A model generated the notes under the pieces. It made no database searches and was not told where the DNA came from. It saw nothing but the letters and a program-made list of their open reading frames with translations. DNA of 64,000 nt from Poindextera sp035294785 (GTDB taxonomy: Bacteria; Pseudomonadota; Alphaproteobacteria; Caulobacterales; Caulobacteraceae). The stretch covers positions 1 through 64,000 of the forward strand of contig DATGKF010000137.1 in assembly GCA_035294785.1 (NCBI GenBank), given 5' to 3'. The first letter of the stretch is position 1. Each line of letters starts with the position of its first letter. The translations under genes and the position numbers were made by a program. Positions 9,318 through 16,797 of the stretch are shown piece after piece.

Positions 9318-10208
9318 ATGGACCTCGCGCAACTTCCCCTGAACGGGCTCCGCGCCTTCGAGGCCGCGGCCCGGCACTTGAGCTTTACCCGCGCGGCCGC
9401 CGAGCTTTGCGTCACGCAGGCCGCGGTCAGCCATCAGGTGAAGGGGCTGGAGGCGAGGCTGGGCGCGCCGCTGTTCAGCCGGCTGCCGCATGGGCTGGTG
9501 CTGACCGACGACGGACAGGCGCTGCTGCCGGCCCTGAGCGACGCCTTCGGCCGCATGGGCCGCGCCATGCAGCGCTTCGAGGCCGGCGCGGTCACGGAGA
9601 TCCTCACCGTCGGCGTGGTCGGCACCTTCGCGGTGCGCTGGCTGCTGCCGCGTTTGGCGGGGTTCCGCGAAGCCAACCCGCTGATCGAGCTTCGGCTTTT
9701 GACCCACAACAACAAGGTGGACCTGGCCGCGGAGGGTCTGGACATGGCGATCCGCTTCGGCGACGGCGCCTGGCACGGCGCCGCGGCGGAGCTGGTGCTG
9801 ACGGCGCCGGTCGCGCCGCTCTGCACGCCGTGGCTGGCCGGCCGGCTCGACTCGGTCCCGGCGCTCGCCAGCGCGCCGCTGCTGCGCTCCTACCGACGCG
9901 AGGAGTGGCCGGCCTGGTTCGAAGCGGCCGGGGCGGAAACGCCGCGGCTGACCGGCTCGGTGTTCGACTCGCTCAGCCTGATGGTGCAGGCGGCGATCAT
10001 GGGCGCGGGCGTCGCGCTCGCCCCGCCGCTGATGTTCGGCCGCGAGCTGCACGCGCGCCAGCTGGTGCAGCCGTTTCCACAGACCGTTGACGTGGGCGGC
10101 TATTGGCTGACGTGGCTGAAGTCGCGGCCGGTGTCGGCCGCCGGCGCGGCGTTCCGCGACTGGTGCGCCCGACCGGCGTTCCAGACGCCGGTCTACGAGC
10201 CCGACTGA
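9318..10208 (+). CDS. AmpR-like LysR-type regulator
   Basis: A 296-residue LysR-family regulator with an N-terminal winged helix (LRAFEAAARHLSFTRAAAEL) and a periplasmic-binding-like effector domain. It matches AmpR rather than generic GcvA: GVVGTFAV, THNNKVDLAAEGLD, GAWHG, APLCTP, LLRSYRREEW and YWLTWL all occur at AmpR spacing. The residues reported to matter for binding UDP-MurNAc-pentapeptide or anhydro-muropeptides in AmpR (Thr103, Asp135, Tyr264) appear as Thr103, Asp135 and Tyr262. AmpR represses or activates ampC according to peptidoglycan turnover, but no beta-lactamase gene lies here; the divergent neighbour is a murA-family gene, the natural target for a LysR regulator. Confidence 0.82.
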   Translation: MDLAQLPLNGLRAFEAAARHLSFTRAAAELCVTQAAVSHQVKGLEARLGAPLFSRLPHGLVLTDDGQALLPALSDAFGRMGRAMQRFEAGAVTEILTVGVVGTFAVRWLLPRLAGFREANPLIELRLLTHNNKVDLAAEGLDMAIRFGDGAWHGAAAELVLTAPVAPLCTPWLAGRLDSVPALASAPLLRSYRREEWPAWFEAAGAETPRLTGSVFDSLSLMVQAAIMGAGVALAPPLMFGRELHARQLVQPFPQTVDVGGYWLTWLKSRPVSAAGAAFRDWCARPAFQTPVYEPD

Positions 10209-10229
10209 GCGGCCGGCGCGCCCGGCCGC
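10209..10229 (+). terminator. GC-rich hairpin after the AmpR-like gene
   Basis: A perfect 8-base-pair stem (GCGGCCGG/CCGGCCGC, loop of five bases) begins directly after the TGA of the LysR gene. There is no T-run after it, so it would be a factor-assisted terminator or RNA-stabilising hairpin at best. Confidence 0.35.
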
Positions 10230-10338
10230 GGGACAGCCCGCTTCACGCCGGCGCTCTGTTCTTTCGCCGCGAGTTGCGGCTAAGAGGCCCGTCGAGGGGC
10301 GGCGGGAGCGCGGCGATGACTGACCGGCGAGAGCGGGC

Positions 10339-11070
10339 GTGAGCCATGCGTCCAGCCCGATCGTGGTGCTGCTCATCGGGCTCGCCACCGGCGCGGCGAC
10401 CCTGGTCGGGGGCGCCGTTGCGCTCCGCTTCCGTTCGGCGCTCGACCTTTTCCTGGGCTTCAGCAGCGGCGCGGTGATCGGCGTGGCGCTGCTGGACCTG
10501 CTGCCCGAGGCGCTCGACATCGGCGGCGGCGCGCACTTCCGCTCGCTGACGATTGCCACGGCCGTCGCCGTCGGTTTCGCCCTCTACCTCGCCGCCGACC
10601 GCGCGGCGCTGGTGCTGAGCGAAGGCGCCGAGGGCCACCGCGGCCATATGGGCCCGGCCAGCCTCACCGCCCACAGCCTCATGGACGGCCTCGGCATCGG
10701 CTTCGCCTTCCAGGTCTCGACGGCGGCCGGCGTCATCGTCGCCGTCGCCGTCCTCGCGCACGATTTCCTCGACGGAGCCAACACGGTCACCTTGAGCCTC
10801 GCCGGCGGCGCGGCGACGCCGACCGCGCGGCGCTGGCTCGTCGCCGACGCCCTCGCGCCGCTGGTCGGGATCGGCGCGGCCCGGCTGGTCGCGGTCCCGG
10901 CCTCCGTGCTGGCGCTGCTGTTGGCCGTCTTCGCCGGCTTCTTCCTCTACATCGGGGCGAGCGAGCTTCTGCCGCGCAGCCACGATCGGCGGCCCCGGCT
11001 CTCCACCGCAGCGGCCACCGCGATCGGCCTCGGTTTCATCTATGCGGTGGTGCGCCTGGCGTCGCTCTGA
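10339..11070 (+). CDS. ZIP-family metal transporter
   Basis: A 243-residue polytopic membrane protein with about eight hydrophobic segments. ZIP family hallmarks are GAVIGVALLDLLPEAL (the conserved LLPEA of TM2), HSLMDGLGIGFAF in TM4 and AHDFLDGANTV in TM5, where His, Asp and Asn line the metal path. A His/Gly-rich loop (EGHRGHMG) lies between TM3 and TM4. It should move Zn(II) or another divalent metal into the cytoplasm, although direction and metal cannot be read. The start is a GTG at 10339. Several ZIP proteins have HSxxDG and ExxH; here TM5 reads HDFLDG, a variant of the canonical HEIPHE, so metal preference may differ. Confidence 0.75.
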   Translation: MSHASSPIVVLLIGLATGAATLVGGAVALRFRSALDLFLGFSSGAVIGVALLDLLPEALDIGGGAHFRSLTIATAVAVGFALYLAADRAALVLSEGAEGHRGHMGPASLTAHSLMDGLGIGFAFQVSTAAGVIVAVAVLAHDFLDGANTVTLSLAGGAATPTARRWLVADALAPLVGIGAARLVAVPASVLALLLAVFAGFFLYIGASELLPRSHDRRPRLSTAAATAIGLGFIYAVVRLASL

Positions 11071-11074
11071 CGGC

Positions 11075-11683
11075 TCAGGAGATGCCGGTGTCGATGGCCA
11101 GCCGCACCAGGTCGGCGGTGCGGGCCACGCCCAGCTTCGACTTGATCAGGGTGAGCGTGTTGGCGACCGTTTTGTAGCCGACGCCGAGCGCCGTCGCGAT
11201 CTCGGCCAGACTCGCACCCCCGGCAAGCAGCCGCATGATCTCGAGCTCCCGCAGGTTCAGCGCATCCAGGGTCTCGGAGCTTGTGCCCAGCGCCATCGCC
11301 TGGGCGATCTCCGCCTCAACGTAGCGGCGGCCGCTGGCCACGCGTCGGACGGCGGCCAGAAGTTCGTCCGGCGCTGCGTTCTTGCTCATGTAGCCCATGG
11401 CGCCCGCTTCAAGCGCCCGTCGCGCATAGAGAGGCTCGGCGTGCATCGACAACACCAGGATCTTGCCGACGCCGAGCTGCACGAGACGACGAAGGAGCTC
11501 GAGTCCGCCAAGGCCCGGCAGGTTGAGATCGAGCACGATGAGGTCGGGCCGCAGCGTGCGCGCCAGCGCCAGCGCTTCGCGGCCGTCCGCCGCCTGGCTG
11601 ACCGTATGGTGGTCGTCCGAGGCGAGGAGCCGGGTCAGGCCGTCGCGCACGATGGCGTGGTCGTCCACGACGAGGATCTTCAC
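11075..11683 (-). CDS. NarL/UhpA-family response regulator
   Basis: A 202-residue response regulator. The receiver domain has the acidic pair Asp7-Asp8, phospho-acceptor Asp52 (VLDLNLPG), the conserved LSMHAE switch strand and Lys near residue 102 (YMSKN). The C-terminal LuxR/GerE helix-turn-helix reads NLRELEIMRLLAGGASLAEIATALGVGYKTVANTL. It overlaps the histidine kinase gene by four bases and is cognate to it. The kinase-regulator pair lies divergent from a TonB-dependent receptor gene, whose promoter region holds repeated half-sites that this regulator could bind. Confidence 0.92.
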   Translation of the reverse strand: MKILVVDDHAIVRDGLTRLLASDDHHTVSQAADGREALALARTLRPDLIVLDLNLPGLGGLELLRRLVQLGVGKILVLSMHAEPLYARRALEAGAMGYMSKNAAPDELLAAVRRVASGRRYVEAEIAQAMALGTSSETLDALNLRELEIMRLLAGGASLAEIATALGVGYKTVANTLTLIKSKLGVARTADLVRLAIDTGIS

Positions 11684-13005
11684 GCCGCGTCTTCTTGTGG
11701 CGCGGACGCGAGGGGCAGCGCGGCCGTCACGCGCCAGCCGCCGCCAGGCGCCGGCCCAGCCGTGAGCGTCCCGCCCGCCGCACCGACCCGCTCGGCCATG
11801 CCGGTCAGCCCGAAGCCTGGCTGGGCGGGCGAGGCGGCCGCGCCGTCATTGAACACCTCGACCTGCAACGCCCCGGCCGTGCGCGCCAGCGTCACGTGGA
11901 TCGAAGTCGCCGCGCCGTGCCGGACGGCGTTGCTGAGGCTCTCCTGCACAAGGCGATAGACGGTTTCCTGCAGCGCCTCGGCAAGACCGTCTTCGTCCTC
12001 GGCGAGAGTGGCCTCGAAGCGGAGCTCCGGGCGCCGGCCACGCCAGAACCCGATCAGATCGAGGATGGCGGCGGAGAGGCCGACATCGAGCAGCGGGGTG
12101 GGTCTCAGGCGACCGAGGATATCGCGCACCAGGCGCTGCATGTGGCCGATGGCGGCCTGGATCGCGTGCACCTGAACGAGCGCCGCGTCGGGCTGGCCGC
12201 CGGCGATGAGGCTGGCCGTCATGGCGGCGTCCACGTTGGCGGCGAAGAGGTGCGGGCCGATCTCGTCGTGCAGGTCCCGGGCGATGTCGGCGCGCTCCTC
12301 GTCCTGCAGGGTGAGGATCTGTTCCTCGAGCGCGCGGTTGCGGGCGCGCATCGCCGCCAGCCGCGCGGCCATCTCGTTGACGCCGCGGCCAAGGCGCGTG
12401 AGCTCCGGCGGGCCGCGCTCCGGCGCGCGGGCGGCGTAGTCGCCGGCGCCGATGCGCGGCAGAACCTCGCCCACCGCGCTGAGCGGTTTCAGGGCCTGGC
12501 CGGTCAGCGCCCAGATCAGCGCGGCGCCGGCAAGGCAGGAGAGGGCGAGCACCGACGCCAGGTCGAGGAACTCCGGCCAGACCGCCGCCATGTCCTTCGT
12601 CTCGGCCGGCCGCAGCTCGACCGCATCCCCGCCGACGGTCGGGCTCGCCAGGCGGACCGGCGCGATCGGCTGGCGAAGGAGCGCGCCGAACCAGGCCGGC
12701 GGCGGCGCGGCCGGCTCCAGGCGCGAAGCGGCGAGTACGCGGCCATCGGGGCTGACGAGCAGCGCCTGCAGGTGTCGATCGCCGTCGAAGCTGGCGATCA
12801 GCGCGCGCAGGTCGCGGTCCGGCGCATCGGAGCGCCTGAGGTCGGCATAGGCGCGGGAGACGGTGAGCTCGCCGCTGGTCTGGGCGCTGATCAGCTCGCC
12901 CCGCAGCCACTCGCGCGCCTGCAGGCCGGCCAGCGCCAGCCCGAGCGCCGAGCCCAGGGCGAGCACGGCGACAATGGCGGCGACGATGCGAAAGCGAAGC
13001 GACAT
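11680..13005 (-). CDS. Sensor histidine kinase, NarX/UhpB type
   Basis: A membrane kinase of about 441 residues. TM1 lies at residues 7-25 (IVAAIVAVLALGSALGLALA); a periplasmic sensor of about 130 residues, TM2 (LASVLALSCLAGAALIWAL) and a HAMP linker follow. The dimerisation helix of the HisKA_3 class reads DIARDLHDEIGPHLFAANV with the phospho-His in LHDE, and the catalytic domain keeps the N box (ESLSNAVRHG) and G box (GFGLTGMAERV). I chose ATG 13005 because upstream residues are charged and TM1 then starts correctly. It is translationally coupled to the response regulator; the signal is unknown but is sensed in the periplasm. Confidence 0.9.
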   Translation of the reverse strand: MSLRFRIVAAIVAVLALGSALGLALAGLQAREWLRGELISAQTSGELTVSRAYADLRRSDAPDRDLRALIASFDGDRHLQALLVSPDGRVLAASRLEPAAPPPAWFGALLRQPIAPVRLASPTVGGDAVELRPAETKDMAAVWPEFLDLASVLALSCLAGAALIWALTGQALKPLSAVGEVLPRIGAGDYAARAPERGPPELTRLGRGVNEMAARLAAMRARNRALEEQILTLQDEERADIARDLHDEIGPHLFAANVDAAMTASLIAGGQPDAALVQVHAIQAAIGHMQRLVRDILGRLRPTPLLDVGLSAAILDLIGFWRGRRPELRFEATLAEDEDGLAEALQETVYRLVQESLSNAVRHGAATSIHVTLARTAGALQVEVFNDGAAASPAQPGFGLTGMAERVGAAGGTLTAGPAPGGGWRVTAALPLASAPQEDAA

Positions 13006-13053
13006 GGCGCGATTCCTGTGCCCGACCCGACACGCGGCCAAGCGGAAAAGCAG

Positions 13054-13084
13054 AATCGGGAAGAATTCCCGGCGAAATCGGGAA
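13054..13084 (+). promoter_or_regulatory. Three CGGGAA half-sites between kinase and TonB receptor
   Basis: AATCGGGAA occurs at 13054-13062 and again at 13076-13084, exactly 22 bases apart (two helical turns), with an inverted half-site TTCCCG at 13066-13071 forming the dyad CGGGAA-N3-TTCCCG. It lies 49-79 bases before the kinase start on one side and 68-98 bases before the receptor start on the other. This is a candidate binding site for the adjacent LuxR-type response regulator; the assignment is inference. Confidence 0.5.
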
Positions 13085-13151
13085 TCGCGGCCATGGGCGC
13101 GTCGGGGCCGGTCCGCCTAAGGCTCACGCGGTTTTCGCGGGGTCATCGAAC

Positions 13152-15380
13152 ATGGCGCGTCCGTCGCTCAGAAGCCTGCTCGCGTCCTCGGCGGCGATCG
13201 CGCTCGCGCTAGGGGCGTTCGGCGCCAGGCCCGCGGAAGCCCAGACCCAAGCGCCCGTCGCGGCCAGCAGCGATGCCGACGTGGTCGTCACGGCCCGGAA
13301 GCTGAGCGCGGCGCGCGCGTCGATCCAGCCGCAGGTCGGCGCCTCGACCTACACCATCGACGCCCAGGCCATCCAAAACCTTCCGGCCGGGGCGAACGCT
13401 CCGTTGAACCAGGTGGTGCTGCAGGCGCCGGGCGCGGTGCAGGACTCGTTCGGCCAGCTGCACATCCGCGGCGAGCACAACGGCCTGCAGTTCCGCCTGA
13501 ACGGTGTGATCCTGCCCGAGGGCCTCAGCGTGTTCAGCCAGGCGCTCAGCCCGCGGCTCGCGGGGCAAGTGGAGCTGATCACCGGCGCGCTCCCGGCCGA
13601 GTACGGCCTCAGAACCGCGGGGATCATCGACATCACCACAAAGACCGGGGACGCCAACGGCGGGGAGGTCTCGATCTACGGCGGCAGCCACGGCGAGATC
13701 GAGCCGTCGTTCGAGTACGGCGGTCGATCTGGCAACACCAGCTTCTACGTCTCAGGCAGCTATCTGGCGGACGATCTCGGCATCGAGTCGCCGGACGGCC
13801 GCTCCGATCCGATCCACGACCGCACCCAGCAATTCCAGGGCTTCGCCTATCTGAACCACATCATCGACGCGCAGAGTCAGGTCTCGCTGATCCTGGGGGC
13901 GTCGAACCAACGGTTCCAGATTCCCGACGTGTCGGGGCAGACGAACGGCGGTCTTGGCCTCACCGTCCTTGGGCAGACCGACTTCCCGAGCCAGGACATC
14001 AACGAGAACCAGACCGAGAGCACGGAATACGGCGTGGTGAGCTACCTGCGCACCAGCGACCGGTTCACCAGCCAGATTTCGGTCTTCGCCCGCTATTCGG
14101 CGCTTCGGTTCACGCCTGACGAGATCCCGGACATCCTCTTCAACGGCGTCAGCCAAGCGGCCGACAAGACCGATCTGGCCGGCGGCGTGCAGGCGGAGGC
14201 CGCTTATCATCTGAACGACGCGCATACGCTCAGGGGCGGCGTGATCGTCGAGGTGGACCGATCGACCAGCAAGACGCGCTCGAACGTGCTGCTGATCGAC
14301 AACAATCCGGCCAGCCCGACGTTCGGAAGCCAGCTCAGCGACCAGCCCTTCACCATCGTCGACAACGGCTCGAAGACAGCGGAGACCTACAGCGCCTACA
14401 TCCAGGACGAGTGGAAGCTCGCGCCGAACCTCACGCTCAACTATGGCGTCCGCTTCGACCAGTTCGATGGATTCCGTGACGAAAATCAGGTCAGCCCGCG
14501 CGTGAACGCTGTCTGGCTGCCGACGCCGTCGACGACGATCCACGCCGGCTACGCCCGCTACTTCTCGCCGCCGCCGTTTGAACTGATCGCCTCGGAGTCG
14601 GTGGCCAAGTTCGTCGCCCCAACCGGAAACCCGCGGGTCACCTCCAGCGCGGCCCCCAGCATCACGACCGACACGACGCCCTTCGCCGAACGGGCCGACT
14701 ATTTCGACGTCGGCGCGGCGCAGAAGCTCACGCCCGCGCTCATCGTCACCGTCGACGCCTACTTTAAAATCTCCAGGCATCTGATCGACGAAGGCCAGTT
14801 CGGGGCGCCCATCGTCCTGACGCCCTTCAACTATCAGGACGGTCGCCAGTACGGCGTCGAGTTCACCCTTTCGTACAACAAGGGGCCGCTCGCGGCCTAC
14901 GCCAATCTCGCTGCGGCCGAGGCCCAGGGCCGCGACTGGATATCGAGCCAGTTCAATTTCGACCAGGCGTCTCTGGACTACGTCGCGACCCACTTCATCT
15001 ACCTCGATCACAACGAGTCGCTGTCTGCGTCCGCCGGCGCATCCTATCTTTGGATGGGCACGCGGCTCGGGTTCGACCTGATCTACGGCAGCGGCCTGCG
15101 CACAGATGGGCCGCTGGCGACGCCGATCACTTTTCCGGACGGGTCCGTGCTGACCGCCATCCCCAACGGCGGGCACACCGCGCCCTACCTGCAGGTCAAC
15201 CTGGCGCTGTCGCACCGCTTCGAGACCGCGCCGGGGGGGCCGTACGAGGTGCGGCTCGACGTCGTCAACCTGTTCGACAAGGTCTACGAAATTCGCGACG
15301 GGTCCGGCGTAGGGGTCTTCGCCTCGCAGTTCGGTCCGCGCCGCGGGGTCTTCGTCGGTCTGACCAAGGAGTTCCAGTGA
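13152..15380 (+). CDS. TonB-dependent outer-membrane receptor
   Basis: A 742-residue TonB-dependent receptor. A signal peptide (cleavage after AEA) is followed by a TonB box DADVVVTARK near residue 43, the plug domain (IQNLPAGANAPLNQVVLQAPG, RGEHNGLQFRLNGV, and the plug end AGIIDITTKTGD) and a beta-barrel in which YGVRFDQF and Y-rich strands recur. The C-terminus is KEFQ rather than ending in F/W. Such receptors import siderophores, cobalamin, carbohydrates or other large nutrients using the proton motive force through TonB-ExbBD. Substrate is not inferable; the divergent two-component system may control it. The next gene encodes a small secreted protein. Confidence 0.93.
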   Translation: MARPSLRSLLASSAAIALALGAFGARPAEAQTQAPVAASSDADVVVTARKLSAARASIQPQVGASTYTIDAQAIQNLPAGANAPLNQVVLQAPGAVQDSFGQLHIRGEHNGLQFRLNGVILPEGLSVFSQALSPRLAGQVELITGALPAEYGLRTAGIIDITTKTGDANGGEVSIYGGSHGEIEPSFEYGGRSGNTSFYVSGSYLADDLGIESPDGRSDPIHDRTQQFQGFAYLNHIIDAQSQVSLILGASNQRFQIPDVSGQTNGGLGLTVLGQTDFPSQDINENQTESTEYGVVSYLRTSDRFTSQISVFARYSALRFTPDEIPDILFNGVSQAADKTDLAGGVQAEAAYHLNDAHTLRGGVIVEVDRSTSKTRSNVLLIDNNPASPTFGSQLSDQPFTIVDNGSKTAETYSAYIQDEWKLAPNLTLNYGVRFDQFDGFRDENQVSPRVNAVWLPTPSTTIHAGYARYFSPPPFELIASESVAKFVAPTGNPRVTSSAAPSITTDTTPFAERADYFDVGAAQKLTPALIVTVDAYFKISRHLIDEGQFGAPIVLTPFNYQDGRQYGVEFTLSYNKGPLAAYANLAAAEAQGRDWISSQFNFDQASLDYVATHFIYLDHNESLSASAGASYLWMGTRLGFDLIYGSGLRTDGPLATPITFPDGSVLTAIPNGGHTAPYLQVNLALSHRFETAPGGPYEVRLDVVNLFDKVYEIRDGSGVGVFASQFGPRRGVFVGLTKEFQ

Positions 15381-15404
15381 GGGGCGCGAAGCACGGATAG
15401 TTCA

Positions 15405-15602
15405 ATGAAAGCCATCATCGTCGGCGTGTTGATCCTCGCCGCGCCCTCCACCGCGCTCGCCGGCGGCGGCGCCGCGCACAAGCCCGCCCGCCCTGTCGCG
15501 CGGCCCTGCGGCGTGGCGAGCGGCGGCCTGCCGGATCCGGCGGCCACGCAAGCCTGTCTCGCCAGCCGCTACATCCCTCCGGCGCCGCAAAAGGGGCCTT
15601 GA
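15405..15602 (+). CDS. Small secreted two-cysteine protein, unknown
   Basis: A 65-residue product: signal peptide MKAIIVGVLILAAPSTALA, then a mature peptide of about 46 residues rich in Pro and Ala with two cysteines (residues 35 and 50) that could form a disulfide. It begins 24 bases after the TonB receptor stop, in the same direction, so it is probably co-transcribed. I recognise no family. It could be a periplasmic accessory factor of the receptor or an unrelated exported peptide. The signal peptide makes it likely to be real despite its size. Confidence 0.6.
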   Translation: MKAIIVGVLILAAPSTALAGGGAAHKPARPVARPCGVASGGLPDPAATQACLASRYIPPAPQKGP

Positions 15603-15682
15603 GCCCGGGCTTTGCGCGAACCCAGCGCGGTGGGCTAGGAACAGCCTCGCGCCCGATATTGGGCTTTGCGAGGATGGCCGGC

Positions 15683-16684
15683 ATGAGAGCGCTTGTTCTG
15701 GACGGCGACGCCGGCATCGAGAACCTGAAGCTGGTGGACAAGCCCGACCCGGCGCCCGGGCCCGGCCAAGTGCTGGTGCGGATGAAAGCCTGCTCGCTCA
15801 ACTTCCGCGACCTGGCGACCATCCAGAATCCGGGCATCAAGGCGCGGTTGCCGTTCTCGCCGCTCTCCGACGGCTGCGGGGTGATCGAGGCGGTCGGCGA
15901 AGGCGTCACGCGCGTGGCCATCGGCGATCGGGTGGCGACGCTGTTCTTCCAGGGCTGGCTGGGCGGGGAGCCGACCACGGCGGCGCTCTCGACCGCGCTC
16001 GGCGGCGCGCTGGACGGCGTGGCGCAGGAGAAAGTGCTGCTGAGCGCCGAGGGCGTCTCCAAGGTTCCAGCGATCCTCTCGGACGCTGAGGTCGCCTGCC
16101 TGCCCTGCGCGGGGCTGACGGCTTGGCGGGCGCTGATGACCGACGAGCGGGTGAAGCCGGGCGACGTGGTGCTGGCGCAGGGCACCGGCGGAGTTTCCAT
16201 CTTCGCGCTGCAGTTCGCCAAGGCGGCCGGCGCGACCGTGATCATCACCTCATCGTCGGACGAGAAGCTGGCGCGCGCCAAGGCGATGGGCGCCGACCAC
16301 CTGATCAACTACCGCACCACGCCCGATTGGGCGCGCGCCGCCCGCGCCATCGGCGGCGGGGTCGACCATGTGATCGAGGTCGGCGGGGCCGACACCTTCG
16401 CCCAGTCGGTCCAGGCGATCCGCAACGGCGGGCATGTCGCCGTCATCGGCATCCTCAGCGGCTTCACCAAGGACGTGAACGTGGCGGCCATCTTCGGGGC
16501 CAACGCGCGCATCCACGGCATCACCGTCGGCAGCCGCGAGCAGTTCGAGGCCATGTGCCGCGCCATCGCCGCCAACGACATCCACCCCGTGGTCGACAGG
16601 CGCTACCCGCTGGCCGAAGCGCAGGCCGCGTTCACGGCGATGCAGGCCGGCGAACACTTTGGCAAGATCGTGTTGGACATGTGA
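15683..16684 (+). CDS. Zinc-independent MDR alcohol dehydrogenase/quinone oxidoreductase
   Basis: A 333-residue medium-chain dehydrogenase/reductase. The N-terminal GroES-like domain reads PGQVLVRMKACSLNFRDL and lacks the cysteines that bind zinc. The Rossmann domain has the motif AQGTGGVSIFALQFAKAAGA and binds NAD(P)H. This subgroup oxidises or reduces quinones, enoyl or alcohol substrates. The start at 15683 is preceded by AGGA at eight bases; an ATG at 15674 would add three residues. It ends 113 bases before a convergent acyl-CoA dehydrogenase gene, with a nested inverted repeat between them. Confidence 0.85.
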   Translation: MRALVLDGDAGIENLKLVDKPDPAPGPGQVLVRMKACSLNFRDLATIQNPGIKARLPFSPLSDGCGVIEAVGEGVTRVAIGDRVATLFFQGWLGGEPTTAALSTALGGALDGVAQEKVLLSAEGVSKVPAILSDAEVACLPCAGLTAWRALMTDERVKPGDVVLAQGTGGVSIFALQFAKAAGATVIITSSSDEKLARAKAMGADHLINYRTTPDWARAARAIGGGVDHVIEVGGADTFAQSVQAIRNGGHVAVIGILSGFTKDVNVAAIFGANARIHGITVGSREQFEAMCRAIAANDIHPVVDRRYPLAEAQAAFTAMQAGEHFGKIVLDM

Positions 16685-16713
16685 GGGCCGGCAACAGCGG
16701 GCCATCAGCTTTC

Positions 16714-16776
16714 GACCGCCAAGTTCGCCAAGGTTGGCGCAGCATCTTCTTGGCGAGCTGGGCGTCCTTGGCGGTC
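16714..16776. repeat. Nested inverted repeat of CGCCAAG/CTTGGCG units
   Basis: Outer arms GACCGCCAAG (16714-16723) and CTTGGCGGTC (16767-16776) are perfect complements over ten bases; inner arms CGCCAAG (16726-16732) and CTTGGCG (16749-16755) are perfect over seven. The element fills the gap between two convergent genes and may serve as a two-way terminator or be a copy of an extragenic palindromic repeat family. No T-run follows the stem. Confidence 0.6.
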
Positions 16777-16797
16777 CGACCGCTCGCGCGGCAGGCG

